Of a stretch of DNA of 64,000 bases, positions 1-8,999 are shown piece by piece; the first letter of the stretch is position 1, and every line of letters starts with the position of its first letter. The position numbers and the translations under genes were made by a program. This stretch comes from Azospirillaceae bacterium. GTDB lineage: Bacteria > Pseudomonadota > Alphaproteobacteria > Azospirillales > Azospirillaceae. The notes beneath the pieces were generated by a model that was not told the DNA's origin, made no database searches, and worked only from the letters and a program-made list of their open reading frames with translations. The stretch spans positions 62,001-126,000 of the forward strand of contig DASQNC010000071.1 in assembly GCA_035645145.1 (NCBI GenBank). The letters are read 5' to 3'.

Positions 1-485
1 TAGGCGGCGAGGAGCTTGTCGTAATGGCGTTCCAGTCCGACGCTCGTCATTCCAAGGCGCTGCATCACGCGGGTGGAGGCGGTGTTCGCGGGGTCGGCCA
101 CGGCGAAGACGACCGGTGCCCCGACGGTGTCGAAGGCGAAGTCGACGATCGCCGTCGCGGCCTCGGTTGCAAATCCCCGGCCCCAGTCGGCGGGACGTAG
201 CCGCCAGCCGATCTCGTGGGGCTTGGACGCATCCCTGTCCAGATGCTGAAGGCAACCCGCCCCGACGACCTCGTCCGTCGTGCGGTCGAGGAAGGTCCAC
301 CAGGAATAGCCCCACTCCGCCCAGCGCGCCTGCACGCGCGCAATGACGGCGCGGGTTTCCTCCAGCGTCTCCGTCCCTCCGATGTAGCGCATGACGACCG
401 GATCGCTGTTGAGCACGTTCAGGCCGTCCAGGTGTCGCTCGTGGAACGGTTCGAGACGAAGGCGGGGCGTGTGAAGGACAACCAT
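1..485 (-). CDS. GNAT family N-acetyltransferase (RimJ/RimL-like), 3' end beyond the window
   Basis: Translation on the minus strand begins MVVLHTPRLRLEPFHERHL, the usual opening of RimJ/RimL-type acetyltransferases, and continues with GWRLRPADWGRGFATEA, the acetyl-CoA pyrophosphate-binding loop of the GNAT fold, then NTASTRVMQRLGM near the cut end. Such enzymes move acetyl from acetyl-CoA to an amine; the substrate cannot be read here. The C-terminus lies left of base 1. The ATG at 485 starts close to the conserved domain. A GTG at 524 in the same frame overlaps the stop of the upstream thioesterase (GTGA) and would add 13 residues, so it is a credible alternative that implies translational coupling. 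Confidence 0.85.
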   Translation of the reverse strand, partial: MVVLHTPRLRLEPFHERHLDGLNVLNSDPVVMRYIGGTETLEETRAVIARVQARWAEWGYSWWTFLDRTTDEVVGAGCLQHLDRDASKPHEIGWRLRPADWGRGFATEAATAIVDFAFDTVGAPVVFAVADPANTASTRVMQRLGMTSVGLERHYDKLLAA

Positions 486-520
486 GCGCGATGCCTTGTC
501 GATCGGGTCCGGCGGCGCAA

Positions 521-976
521 TCACGAGGCCGGGGATGGCGGGTCGCGGACCGTCAGCGTCGCCAGATGCGCGCGGGCCTTGTCCGGCAGCGGTGTGGATT
601 TGCGGGTGTCCTCGTCCATCAGCACGACCACCGTCTCGGCCGTCGCGACGCAGCGGCCGTCCTGGTAAAGCGCCTGGGCGATGGTGACCGAGCTGCGGCC
701 CACCGCCTTCACGCCGGTTCCGATCTCCACGTCGCCGGGCCAGTTGATTTCGGCCCGGTAATCCAGAGCCAAGCGCGCCAGGACGAACTCGCACCCGGAC
801 GGCGCCAGCCGGTCCGGCCGGTAGAGCACGTGCACACGGCCGGTTTCGCAGAAGGTGGCGAACACGGCGTTGTTCACATGACCCTGCCGGTCGGTATCGG
901 CATAGCGCACGCTATCCCGCGCCCAGGCGGGATAGCGGGACCGGTCGGTGGGGTCTGGATCTGCCGGTTCGGGCAT
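521..976 (-). CDS. acyl-CoA thioesterase, 4HBT hotdog family (YbgC/FadM-like)
   Basis: A 151-residue protein with the 4-hydroxybenzoyl-CoA thioesterase signature near residues 22-45: RYADTDRQGHVNNAVF, where the Asp and the GHVNN turn form the active site of YbgC/FadM-type enzymes. The length is normal for a single hotdog domain. Expected role is hydrolysis of an acyl-CoA thioester in the cytoplasm; chain preference is unknown. It lies 8 bases downstream of the glutathione transferase stop and overlaps the likely GTG start of the acetyltransferase, so the three probably share a transcript. Confidence 0.85.
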   Translation of the reverse strand: MPEPADPDPTDRSRYPAWARDSVRYADTDRQGHVNNAVFATFCETGRVHVLYRPDRLAPSGCEFVLARLALDYRAEINWPGDVEIGTGVKAVGRSSVTIAQALYQDGRCVATAETVVVLMDEDTRKSTPLPDKARAHLATLTVRDPPSPAS

Positions 977-984
977 GCGCCGTC

Positions 985-1692
985 CTAGCCCTTGTTGGAA
1001 AGGCTCGAGGCGGTTTGGTCGAACAGGATCCTTCGGGCCTCGTCGTCGGGGATGGGAGGCTGGGTGTTGATGGTGTCGGCCAGGGCATAGGCCCGTTCCG
1101 TAGCCGGCCGCACCTTGATCGCATGGAACCAGCGCTTCAGGTGCGGGAAGTCATCCAGGTTCTGCCCCTGGCGCTCGTGCGGAACGATCCACGGGTAGCA
1201 GGCCATGTCGGCAATGGAATAGTCGCCGGCCACGAACTCCCGATCCGCCAAACGCGTGTTCAGCACGCCGTACAACCGGTTCGTCTCGTTCCGGTAGCGG
1301 TTGATCGCGTACTCGATCTTTTCCGGCGCGTAGACGGCGAAATGGTGGTTCTGACCGGCCATCGGGCCCAGACCGGCCATCTGCCAGAACAGCCACTGCA
1401 TGACCTCGGTCCGGCCGCGCAGGTCCGCGGGCAGGAACCGGCCGGTCTTTTCCGCGAGGTATTGCAGGATGGCGCCGGACTCGAAGATCGAGACCGGCTC
1501 GCCACCGCCGGCAGGCGCGCGGTCGACGATCGCCGGAATGCGGTTGTTGGGGGCGTGCTTCAGGAATTCGGGTTTGAACTGTTCGCCCTTGCCGATATTG
1601 ACGGGCAGAACCCGGTACGGGAGGCCGACCTCCTCCAGGAACATCGTGATCTTGTGGCCATTCGGGGTCGTCCAGTAGTAGAGGTCGATCAT
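985..1692 (-). CDS. glutathione S-transferase family protein (YfcG/YghU-like)
   Basis: 235 residues. The N-terminal thioredoxin-like domain has LYYWTTPNGHKITMFLEE, where the TPNG loop is typical of Nu-class enzymes such as YfcG and YghU, followed by the cis-proline segment NNRIPAIVD and the glutathione-binding ESGAILQYLAEKTGRF. The all-helical C-terminal domain follows, including EFVAGDYSIADMACYPW. Nu-class members act as glutathione-dependent disulfide-bond reductases; that role is inferred by family. It is first in the minus-strand run acting towards base 1. Confidence 0.9.
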   Translation of the reverse strand: MIDLYYWTTPNGHKITMFLEEVGLPYRVLPVNIGKGEQFKPEFLKHAPNNRIPAIVDRAPAGGGEPVSIFESGAILQYLAEKTGRFLPADLRGRTEVMQWLFWQMAGLGPMAGQNHHFAVYAPEKIEYAINRYRNETNRLYGVLNTRLADREFVAGDYSIADMACYPWIVPHERQGQNLDDFPHLKRWFHAIKVRPATERAYALADTINTQPPIPDDEARRILFDQTASSLSNKG

Positions 1693-1802
1693 AGCCGGGT
1701 CCGGGCCCTATTGATTTTGAATGTTGAGGGGCATAGTCCCGGCGGGGGCCAGGACTGTCAACCAGCTGGGGCACCGGTCCTCCGCCCATCGGCCCGTGAC
1801 CG

Positions 1803-3833
1803 TCAGGACCCGTCCAAAAGCTTTCCCAGCGCCTCGGCCGATGCGACCGGCGGCGAGCAGGTCGTCCCGCGGCAGACGTACGTCGCCGGGCGCCCTTCGA
1901 TCGGCCCTTTCCCGAACGCCGGATGGCCGGGCGGAAGTGCGGCACCCGGCGGAACCATGGTCAGGATGCGGTTCGGCAGGGAGCGGTCGAGCACGACCCG
2001 GCGCATGGCCTTGACCGCGGCCTCGTCCGGTTTGCCGACGATCACCACCTGAACCGCGTGCATCAGAAGTTCGGCATTGTTCAGCAATGTGCCGAGCGGG
2101 AAGAAATTGCGTCCGATCTCGCCCGCGAAGGCGTTCAGGAGCATGTCGGCGCGTTCGCGGAACACATCCTCGCCGGTCATGTGGAACAGTCGGGCCAGCA
2201 CGCCCAGCATGGTTCCATTGCCGGACGGGGTGGCGTTGTCGTGGGCGTGCTTGGTCCGCACGATCAGCCGCTCGGCGTCGTCGGGGGTGAAGAAGTATCC
2301 GCCGCGTTCGGCGTCCCAATAGTGCCGGTCGGCAACGTCCACCCAGGCCCTGGCCTGGTCCCGATAGGCCGGATCCGATGTCGCCTCGAACAGGGCCAGG
2401 GCGGCGCGGCACATGTTCGCGTAGTCGTCGATGGAGGCCGGGTGCTTCAGCCGCCCTTGCCGCCAACTGTGGCGCAGGCGTCCATCCGGCGCGGTCATCT
2501 GCCGGGTGACGAAGGCGAAGGCGCCGGCGGCGGCGTCGATCCAGGCGGGCTCGTCGAACACCTGGCCCGCATTGGCCAGCGCTGCGATGGCGAGCCCGTT
2601 CCAATCGGCCAGGACCTTGTCGTCCCAGCCCGGACGGACGCGCTTGTCCCGTTCGGCCAGAAGGACGGCCCGGCAGCGGGCGAGGACGGCCTCGGTCGCG
2701 GGGTCCTTCAGCGCGGTGTCGTGCCGGCGGTTCAGGATGTTGGTCTCCTCCCAGTTCCCATGGGCGGAGACGTCGTAGGCTTCCGCGAACAACGGCGCGT
2801 CGGCGCCGAGCAGCCGGTCGATCTCGGTCCTGGACCAGACATAGAACCGGCCCTCGACCCCTTCGCTGTCGGCATCCAGCGTGCTGGCGAAGGCGTGCAC
2901 ACCATCCCGCGGCTCGCCCGACATTTCCCGCATCAGCCAGCCCACCGTTTCACGGACCCGCCGCTCGAACAGGGGCTCGTGCGTGCCCTGCCAAGCCAGG
3001 GTCAGGTTGTCGATGAGCTGGGCGTTGTCGTAGAGCATCTTTTCGAAATGCGGGACCAGCCACTCCTCGTCGGTGGAGTAGCGGGCGAAGCCACCGCCCA
3101 GATGGTCGTAGATGCCGCCCTGGCACATCCGGACCAGCGTTCGGACCACTGCGCCCTTGAGCGGCGGTGCCCCGGTCCGCAGCCACCCGCGCCACAACAG
3201 CTCCAGGATGGCGGGTTGGGGGAACTTCGGTGCCTGGCCGATGCCGCCCCAGACCGGATCGACCTCGCGCGCCAAGCGGTCGGCGATTTGGTCCAGCAGG
3301 TCGGTGCCGATGCCCTCGCCCGGCCTGTTCTCGGACAACTGGCCCAGGGCCTCCTTGAGGGCGGTGACGTTGCGCACGACCTTGTCCGGCTCGCGCCGGT
3401 AGGTGTCCGCCACCCCGCGCAGCACGTCCGGGAAGCCCGGCCGTCCCCAGCGGCTTTCCGGCGGGAAGTACGTCCCGCCCCAGAACGGCTCGCCCTCGGG
3501 CGTCAGGAACATGGTCAGCGGCCAGCCGCCATGCTGGCCCAGGAGCGCCAGGGCCGACTGGTAGATCTGGTCCAGGTCCGGCCGTTCCTCGCGGTCGACC
3601 TTGATGTTCACGAACAATGCGTTCATCAGGTCGGCGATCGCCGGGTTTTCGAAGCTCTCATGGGCCATGACATGGCACCAGTGGCAGGCCGCGTAGCCGA
3701 TGGACAGCAGCACCGGTTTGCCTTCGGTGCGGGCACGGGCGAACGCCTCCCCGCCCCAGGGCATCCAGTCCACCGGGTTGTCCCGGTGCTGGAGGAGGTA
3801 GGGGCTGGTTTCCTGCGCAAGCCGGTTGGGCAT
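1803..3833 (-). CDS. DUF255 / thioredoxin-like domain protein (YyaL/spermatogenesis-associated protein 20 family)
   Basis: 676 residues starting [16 protein letters not shown], the highly conserved start of this family, which fixes the ATG at 3833; the open frame continues upstream but without family similarity. Residues about 50-70 hold [16 protein letters not shown] with the CxxC of a thioredoxin fold, followed by [13 protein letters not shown]. The remainder is an alpha/alpha-barrel like that of N-acylglucosamine 2-epimerases, with [12 protein letters not shown] and [15 protein letters not shown]. The biochemical role of the family is unsettled. The gene is divergent from the DUF6489 gene, with 163 bases between them for two promoters. 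Confidence 0.9.
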   Translation of the reverse strand: MPNRLAQETSPYLLQHRDNPVDWMPWGGEAFARARTEGKPVLLSIGYAACHWCHVMAHESFENPAIADLMNALFVNIKVDREERPDLDQIYQSALALLGQHGGWPLTMFLTPEGEPFWGGTYFPPESRWGRPGFPDVLRGVADTYRREPDKVVRNVTALKEALGQLSENRPGEGIGTDLLDQIADRLAREVDPVWGGIGQAPKFPQPAILELLWRGWLRTGAPPLKGAVVRTLVRMCQGGIYDHLGGGFARYSTDEEWLVPHFEKMLYDNAQLIDNLTLAWQGTHEPLFERRVRETVGWLMREMSGEPRDGVHAFASTLDADSEGVEGRFYVWSRTEIDRLLGADAPLFAEAYDVSAHGNWEETNILNRRHDTALKDPATEAVLARCRAVLLAERDKRVRPGWDDKVLADWNGLAIAALANAGQVFDEPAWIDAAAGAFAFVTRQMTAPDGRLRHSWRQGRLKHPASIDDYANMCRAALALFEATSDPAYRDQARAWVDVADRHYWDAERGGYFFTPDDAERLIVRTKHAHDNATPSGNGTMLGVLARLFHMTGEDVFRERADMLLNAFAGEIGRNFFPLGTLLNNAELLMHAVQVVIVGKPDEAAVKAMRRVVLDRSLPNRILTMVPPGAALPPGHPAFGKGPIEGRPATYVCRGTTCSPPVASAEALGKLLDGS

Positions 3834-3996
3834 GGGACACCTGGTGGGGAGCCATCGGACGGGTGCCGGGAAAACAGCCGGGGCACGCCAATGGCTCGCC
3901 AACCGCCCCGGCCCACTCCCATATAATCCGCATGCGCCGGTTCGGCCGGCGAACGGGGTCGAGGCAGACCCGACATTGCCGAAGGGGGATGTGCCC

Positions 3997-4245
3997 ATGA
4001 AGATCAGCATCGATGTGGATTGCACGCCCGAGGAGGCACGCGCCTTCCTGGGCCTGCCGGATGTGCGGCCGATGCAGGAGGCGCTGATGAAGCAGCTTCA
4101 GGACCGCATGAGCGCCAACCTGAACGCGATGGACCCCGAAACCCTGTTCAAGACGTGGTTGCCCGCCACCCTGCAGGGGTTCGAGCAGGTGCAGAAGATG
4201 TTCTGGAACCAGATGGCCGCCGCCGCGAAGGACCAGCGTAAGTGA
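3997..4245 (+). CDS. DUF6489-like small protein
   Basis: 82 residues, [20 protein letters not shown] then [16 protein letters not shown] and a C-terminal amphipathic stretch around [10 protein letters not shown]. This matches a short alphaproteobacterial protein family usually listed as DUF6489, of unknown function. The ATG at 3997 is preceded by a purine-rich GAAGGGGGAT ribosome binding site. The stop overlaps the GTG of the next gene (GTGA), so it is translationally coupled to the ferredoxin-like gene. Confidence 0.8.
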   Translation: MKISIDVDCTPEEARAFLGLPDVRPMQEALMKQLQDRMSANLNAMDPETLFKTWLPATLQGFEQVQKMFWNQMAAAAKDQRK

Positions 4246-4610
4246 CCACCGATCCGAAGCCCTATTACACCACGCATGTCTTCTGCTGCACGAACCGGCG
4301 GCCGGACGGGCACCGCCGGGGATCCTGCGCGGCGCGCGGATCGGAGCCGTTGCGCAACTACATGAAGGCGCGCGCGAAGGAGCTGGGCATCCCCGGCGTG
4401 CGCATCAACACCGCCGGTTGCCTGGACCGGTGCGAGCTGGGCCCGGTGATGGTCATCTATCCCGAGGGCATCTGGTACACCTACCGGAGCCAAGCCGACA
4501 TCGACGAAATCCTGGACACCCATCTGCGCAATGGCGGCCGGGTCGAGCGCCTGATGCTGGACGCCGCGCAGACCGAACTGCGGCCCGAACAAAGGACGGC
4601 CGCCGAGTGA
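4242..4610 (+). CDS. (2Fe-2S) ferredoxin domain-containing protein, thioredoxin-like fold
   Basis: 122 residues from a GTG start that overlaps the previous stop. HVFCCTNRRPDGHRRGSC and TAGCLDRCELGPVM give the spaced cysteines of thioredoxin-like [2Fe-2S] ferredoxins (NuoE-type fold; Cys in CC, SC, GC and RC). YPEGIWYTYR is the usual C-terminal part of this standalone family. It probably carries electrons in the cytoplasm; the partner is unknown. The stop overlaps the GTG start of mnmE, so three genes form an end-to-start overlapping unit. Confidence 0.88.
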   Translation: MTTDPKPYYTTHVFCCTNRRPDGHRRGSCAARGSEPLRNYMKARAKELGIPGVRINTAGCLDRCELGPVMVIYPEGIWYTYRSQADIDEILDTHLRNGGRVERLMLDAAQTELRPEQRTAAE

Positions 4611-5974
4611 GCGTGGAGGTTCGGGACACCGGCGCCCTGACCGCCGGCGCTGGAAACACCACCATTTTCGCGTTGGCTTCGGGGGCCGGTGCGGCCGGCG
4701 TGGCGGTGGTCCGGCTCTCCGGTCCGGCAGCGGGCGATGCCCTGGTCGCATTGACCGGTCGCCCCCTGCCCCGCCCGCGCACGGCGGCCCTGCGCCGCCT
4801 GTCCGACCCGGGCACGGGCGAGGTGTTGGACGACGCCCTGGTCCTGTGGTTTCCCGCCCCGGGCAGCTACACCGGGGAGCCGGTGGTCGAGCTGCACGTC
4901 CATGGCGGTCGCGCCGTGATCGCCGGTGTCGTCCGGGCATTGGGTGCCCGGCCCGGCCTGCGGCCGGCCGAACCCGGCGAGTTCACCCGGCGCGCGTTCG
5001 AGAGCGGCAAGCTGGACCTGACGGCGGCGGAGGCCGTGGCCGACCTGGTGGACGCCGAGACATCCGCCCAGCGGCGGCAGGCCCTGCGACAGATGGATGG
5101 GGCGCTGGGGCGGCTCTACGACGGGTGGCGTCTGCGCCTGACGCGCACGCTTGCGCATCTGGAAGCGGACATCGATTTCCCGGACGAGGATCTGCCGGGC
5201 GGCGTGGCCGATGCGGTTCGTCCCGAGGTGGATGCGCTGGCGGCGGAGATTGCCGCGCATCTCGACGACCGGCACCGGGGTGAACGGCTGCGCGAAGGGG
5301 TGTCGGTCGCCATCGTCGGCGCGCCCAACGCGGGGAAGTCCTCGCTGCTGAACGCGCTGGCCGGACGGGACGCCGCGATCGTGTCGGCCCGCGCGGGCAC
5401 CACCCGCGATGTCGTCGAGGTGCACCTGGACGTGGGTGGCTACCCCGTGGTCCTGGCCGACACCGCGGGCCTGCGCGAGACCGAGGACGAGATCGAGGCC
5501 GAGGGCGTGCGGCGGGCCCGGGCTCGCGCCGCCGCGGCCGATCTGAAGCTGGCCGTCTTCGACGCGACCCGGCCACTGGATGCGGCGACGCGGGCCCTGG
5601 TGGATGGGGACACGGTGCCGGTGCTGAACAAGGCCGACCTTGCGACGGGGCTGCCCACGGAGGTCGGGGGGCGCACCGCCATCGCCGTCTCGGCACTGCG
5701 GGGCGACGGGTTGGACCGCTTGCTGGACCGGTTCGCGGCCGAGGTGGGGGCCCGGTATGGTGCTGCGGAGGCCCCTGCCCTCACCCGCGCCCGGCATCGC
5801 TCGGCGTTGGAGGAGGCACTGGCCGCACTGCGCCGGTCGGGCGGTGCCCCGTTGCCGGAGTTGGCGGCCGAGGATGTGCGGCTGGCAGTGCGTGCGCTGG
5901 GCCGTATCACCGGCCGGGTGGATGTGGAGGATCTGCTGGACGTCATCTTCCGCGATTTCTGCATCGGGAAATAG
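4607..5974 (+). CDS. mnmE: tRNA uridine-5-carboxymethylaminomethyl(34) synthesis GTPase MnmE
   Basis: 455 residues from a GTG at 4607 overlapping the upstream TGA. The N-terminal tetrahydrofolate-binding domain has GAAGVAVVRLSGP and EPGEFTRRAFESGKLDLTAAE. The G domain begins near residue 236 with GAPNAGKSSLLN, followed by TTRDV, DTAG and NKAD. The protein ends FCIGK, the conserved C-terminal motif whose Cys is characteristic of MnmE. With MnmG it installs the cmnm5 modification at U34 of several tRNAs. mnmG lies 0.5 kb downstream, separated by a parS palindrome and a DUF4242 gene. Confidence 0.97.
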   Translation: MSVEVRDTGALTAGAGNTTIFALASGAGAAGVAVVRLSGPAAGDALVALTGRPLPRPRTAALRRLSDPGTGEVLDDALVLWFPAPGSYTGEPVVELHVHGGRAVIAGVVRALGARPGLRPAEPGEFTRRAFESGKLDLTAAEAVADLVDAETSAQRRQALRQMDGALGRLYDGWRLRLTRTLAHLEADIDFPDEDLPGGVADAVRPEVDALAAEIAAHLDDRHRGERLREGVSVAIVGAPNAGKSSLLNALAGRDAAIVSARAGTTRDVVEVHLDVGGYPVVLADTAGLRETEDEIEAEGVRRARARAAAADLKLAVFDATRPLDAATRALVDGDTVPVLNKADLATGLPTEVGGRTAIAVSALRGDGLDRLLDRFAAEVGARYGAAEAPALTRARHRSALEEALAALRRSGGAPLPELAAEDVRLAVRALGRITGRVDVEDLLDVIFRDFCIGK

Positions 5975-6003
5975 GCGCGGGAAGCGGGCGGCCCACCCCG
6001 AAC

Positions 6004-6033
6004 GGGTCAGTGTTTCACGTGAAACACTGACCC
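6004..6033. promoter_or_regulatory. parS centromere site within a 30-bp perfect palindrome
   Basis: Bases 6011-6026 read TGTTTCACGTGAAACA, the consensus ParB-binding site. The symmetry extends seven bases further on each side (GGGTCAG left, CTGACCC right), so all 30 bases are self-complementary. The parA and parB genes are 3-5 kb downstream. The palindrome lies 29 bases after the mnmE stop and could also fold in RNA, but no T-tract follows, so a terminator role is weak. Confidence 0.93.
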
Positions 6034-6128
6034 CTCGCACATATGCCGGGTGCCCACCGGACGCTGGCGGCCGGTTGGGCCTACACTTTCCCTGGACGGC
6101 CGCGACCGCCGTTCAAGGGGAGGATGTC

Positions 6129-6401
6129 ATGCGCAGGTTCATCGTCGAACGCGACATGCCGGGCATTGGGCAGGTGGATTCGACCACCATGGGGACGATC
6201 GCCCGGACGTCCTGCGACGCCCAGCGCGAGGTGGGAGCCGACGTCCAGTGGGTCGAGTCCTACATCGCCGACAACAAGACCTATTGCGTCTACATGGCCG
6301 AGAACGCCGAGGTCGTGCGCCGCCACGGGGAAATCGCGGGCTTCCCGATCACCGCGATCCGGGAAGTGCGAGGGATGCTCGACCCCACCATGGCGGCTTG
6401 A
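6129..6401 (+). CDS. DUF4242 domain small protein
   Basis: 90 residues, MRRFIVERDMPGIGQVDS, then SCDAQREVGADVQWVESYI and KTYCVYMAENAEVVRRHGE. This is the pattern of the DUF4242 family (SCO4226-like ferredoxin-fold proteins, some described as nickel-binding). Function is not established. A good AGGGGAGGA ribosome binding site lies just upstream of the ATG. It is inserted between mnmE and mnmG, which are adjacent in most relatives. Confidence 0.82.
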   Translation: MRRFIVERDMPGIGQVDSTTMGTIARTSCDAQREVGADVQWVESYIADNKTYCVYMAENAEVVRRHGEIAGFPITAIREVRGMLDPTMAA

Positions 6402-6458
6402 GCGCGCACCCGCCGCCCGCCACTTGCCGTGGGATCAGCGGACCGGCATATACGGTCC

Positions 6459-8339
6459 ATGCGGACCTTCGATGTCATTGTGGTGGGCGGCGGCCACGCC
6501 GGCTGCGAAGCGGCGGCGGCGGCCGCGCGGATGGGCGCCAGCACGGCGCTGGTGACCCATAAGGCCGAGACCATCGGCGAGATGTCCTGCAACCCGGCCA
6601 TTGGCGGCCTGGGCAAGGGCCATCTCGTCCGCGAGATCGACGCCCTGGACGGGTTGATGGGCCGCGTGATCGATCAGGCCGGAATCCAGTTCCGGATCCT
6701 GAACGCATCGAAGGGACCTGCCGTCCGCGGGCCGCGGGCCCAGGCGGACCGCAAGCTTTACCGGCAGGCCATGCAGGCGGCGCTGGCCGCGCAGCCGGGC
6801 CTGGAGATCGTGGCCGCGGCGGTCGAGGACCTGATCGTCGAGGCGGGCCGCTGCGTCGGTGTCGTCACCGGCACGGGCGAGACGATCCGGGCCGGGGCCG
6901 TCGTTCTGACCACCGGCACCTTCCTGCGCGGCCTGATCCACATCGGCGCGGAGAAGATCCCCGCCGGGCGCGTCGGCGAGGCGCCGGCGATGGGGCTGTC
7001 GGCCACGCTGGCGGCCGCGGGATTCCCGCTGGGACGCTTGAAGACCGGCACGCCGCCGCGGCTCGACGGGCGGACCATCGACTGGGCGTCGTTGGACGTG
7101 CAGCCGGGGGACGACCCGCCCCCGCCCTTCTCCTACCTGACCGACCGGATCACCACGCCGCAGATCGCCTGCCACATCACCGAGACCACGGCGGCGACGC
7201 ACGCGATCATCCACGCGAACCTGCACCGCGCGCCCATGTACTCCGGCCAGATCGAGAGCACGGGGCCGCGCTACTGCCCGTCCATCGAGGACAAGGTGGT
7301 GCGCTTTGCGGACAAGCCGCGGCATCAGCTTTTCCTGGAGCCGGAGGGGCTGGACGACCATCTCGTCTATCCCAACGGCATTTCCACCTCGTTGCCGCGG
7401 GACGTGCAGCTGGAGCTGCTGAAGACGATTCCCGGCCTGGAACGGGCGGTCATGGTCCGGCCCGGCTATGCGATCGAATACGACTATGTCGATCCCCGCG
7501 AGTTGCGGGCGACGCTGGAGACCAAGCGGATGCCCGGCCTGTTCCTGGCCGGACAGATCAACGGCACCACCGGGTACGAGGAGGCCGCCGCCCAGGGGCT
7601 GATGGCCGGCATCAACGCCGCGCTTGCGGCCGGCAGCGGACACGGACCGGGCGACCGCCCGGCCTTCGTTCTGGATCGGGCCGACGCCTATATCGGCGTT
7701 CTGATCGACGACCTGATCACCCGGGGGGCGAACGAGCCCTACCGCATGTTCACCAGCCGGGCCGAGTACCGTTTGAGCCTGCGCGCCGACAATGCCGACC
7801 AGCGCCTGACCGCCAAGGGGGCGGCGGTCGGGGCCGTGGGACCGGTCCGGGCCGCCGCGTTTGCGGCCAAGATGGAGCGCATCGATGCCGCCCGCGCACG
7901 GCTGCACGGCCTGTCCGCCACGCCGAACGAGCTGGAGCGCCGGGGCCTGGCCGTCAACCGCGACGGGGTGCGCCGCACCGCGTTCGACCTGCTGCGCTAT
8001 CCCGGGATGACGTTGGCCCGGGTCGCGGAGCTGTGGCCCGAGTTGCAGGGGCTGCCGGCGGATGTGGGCGAACAGTTGGAGATCGACGCGCTGTACGCCG
8101 GGTACATCGAGCGCCAGGAGGCGGACATCCGGGCCTTCCGCAAGGACGAGGCGCTGGAGCTTCCTCCCGACCTGGACTACGCCGCGGTGGGCAGCCTGTC
8201 CAACGAGGTGCGGCAGAAGCTGAGCGCGGCCCGACCGTTGACGCTCGGCGCCGCCGCCCGGATCCCGGGGGTCACCCCGGCGGCGTTGACCGCCCTGCTC
8301 CGCCATGTGAAGCGGCGGCCGGACTCCCTCAGCGCATAA
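6459..8339 (+). CDS. mnmG: tRNA uridine-5-carboxymethylaminomethyl(34) synthesis enzyme MnmG
   Basis: 626 residues. FAD-binding [16 protein letters not shown] lies at the N-terminus, then [17 protein letters not shown], the MnmG signature, and [16 protein letters not shown] around residue 365. The C-terminal helical domain ends with a run such as [16 protein letters not shown], normal for the family. It is the FAD partner of MnmE in wobble uridine modification. The ATG at 6459 places the dinucleotide-binding fold immediately at the start; an in-frame GTG at 6429 would add 10 residues and is less likely. rsmG starts 15 bases after the stop. Confidence 0.97.
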   Translation: MRTFDVIVVGGGHAGCEAAAAAARMGASTALVTHKAETIGEMSCNPAIGGLGKGHLVREIDALDGLMGRVIDQAGIQFRILNASKGPAVRGPRAQADRKLYRQAMQAALAAQPGLEIVAAAVEDLIVEAGRCVGVVTGTGETIRAGAVVLTTGTFLRGLIHIGAEKIPAGRVGEAPAMGLSATLAAAGFPLGRLKTGTPPRLDGRTIDWASLDVQPGDDPPPPFSYLTDRITTPQIACHITETTAATHAIIHANLHRAPMYSGQIESTGPRYCPSIEDKVVRFADKPRHQLFLEPEGLDDHLVYPNGISTSLPRDVQLELLKTIPGLERAVMVRPGYAIEYDYVDPRELRATLETKRMPGLFLAGQINGTTGYEEAAAQGLMAGINAALAAGSGHGPGDRPAFVLDRADAYIGVLIDDLITRGANEPYRMFTSRAEYRLSLRADNADQRLTAKGAAVGAVGPVRAAAFAAKMERIDAARARLHGLSATPNELERRGLAVNRDGVRRTAFDLLRYPGMTLARVAELWPELQGLPADVGEQLEIDALYAGYIERQEADIRAFRKDEALELPPDLDYAAVGSLSNEVRQKLSAARPLTLGAAARIPGVTPAALTALLRHVKRRPDSLSA

Positions 8340-8354
8340 GGGCCGGGATAAACC

Positions 8355-8999
8355 ATGACGGTGCGATCCGGCGGGGCGTTCGGGCCCGACCGCTTTGCGG
8401 ACGAAACCGGTGTTTCACGTGAAACACGGGACCGCTTGGCAATCTATGCGGCACTGCTGGCCAAGTGGAACCCGCGCATCAATCTGGTCGCGGCCTCGAC
8501 GTTGGACGATGTCTGGCGGCGGCACCTGCTCGATTCGGCGCAATTGCATCCCCTTCTTCCGCCGAGGGCCGAAGTGCTGGTCGATTTCGGGAGCGGCGCC
8601 GGCTTTCCCGGTCTGGTGCTGGCGATCCTGGGCGGTCCGCATGTGCACCTGATCGACAGCGACAAGCGGAAATGCGCCTTCCTGCGCGAAGTCGCGCGGG
8701 AGACCGGGGCGCGTGTGACGGTCCACGCCGCCCGGATCGAGGACGTGCCCCCCTTTCCTGCCGATGTGGCCACGGCCCGCGCCTTGGCGTCCTTGGACAT
8801 GCTGGTCGGCTGGGCCGCGCCGTTCGTCGGGCGGGACGGCCAATGCCTGTTCCTGAAGGGGGCGCGGCTGGATGCGGAATTGACCGAGGCCGCGCGGAAT
8901 TGGACAATGCGCGTGGACCGGATCGCCAGCCGCACCGATCCCTCCGGTACCATCGTGCGACTCCAGGACATCGCCAGTGTCGAGCGCGACCCCGCTTAA
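8355..8999 (+). CDS. rsmG: 16S rRNA (guanine(527)-N(7))-methyltransferase RsmG
   Basis: 214 residues with WNPRINLVAAS, RHLLDSAQL and the S-adenosylmethionine loop VDFGSGAGFPGLVLAIL, all diagnostic of RsmG (GidB). It methylates G527 of 16S rRNA. Codons for GVSRETRD near residue 20 are encoded by a perfect parS site, so this stretch of protein is constrained by DNA-level function. The 3' end overlaps the parA start by 23 bases. Confidence 0.96.
   Translation: MTVRSGGAFGPDRFADETGVSRETRDRLAIYAALLAKWNPRINLVAASTLDDVWRRHLLDSAQLHPLLPPRAEVLVDFGSGAGFPGLVLAILGGPHVHLIDSDKRKCAFLREVARETGARVTVHAARIEDVPPFPADVATARALASLDMLVGWAAPFVGRDGQCLFLKGARLDAELTEAARNWTMRVDRIASRTDPSGTIVRLQDIASVERDPA
8411..8426. promoter_or_regulatory. 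parS centromere site inside rsmG
   Basis: TGTTTCACGTGAAACA, a perfect 16-bp match to the ParB-binding consensus, read in the rsmG frame as Val-Ser-Arg-Glu-Thr. It is 566 bases upstream of parA and 2.4 kb from the first parS, giving a clustered centromere beside parAB as in many bacteria. Confidence 0.94.

Noticed and set aside
1923-3926. A 667-codon open frame on the plus strand
   Set aside because: It is antisense to the well-supported DUF255/thioredoxin-like gene; long antisense frames are expected in DNA of this GC content and the translation has no family similarity.
5975-6128. The palindrome after mnmE as a plain intrinsic terminator
   Set aside because: There is no T-tract and the centre is an exact parS, so the centromere role explains it better.
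6429-6458. GTG at 6429 as the mnmG start
   Set aside because: It adds ten residues without similarity to MnmG; the ATG at 6459 places the FAD-binding fold at the usual position.
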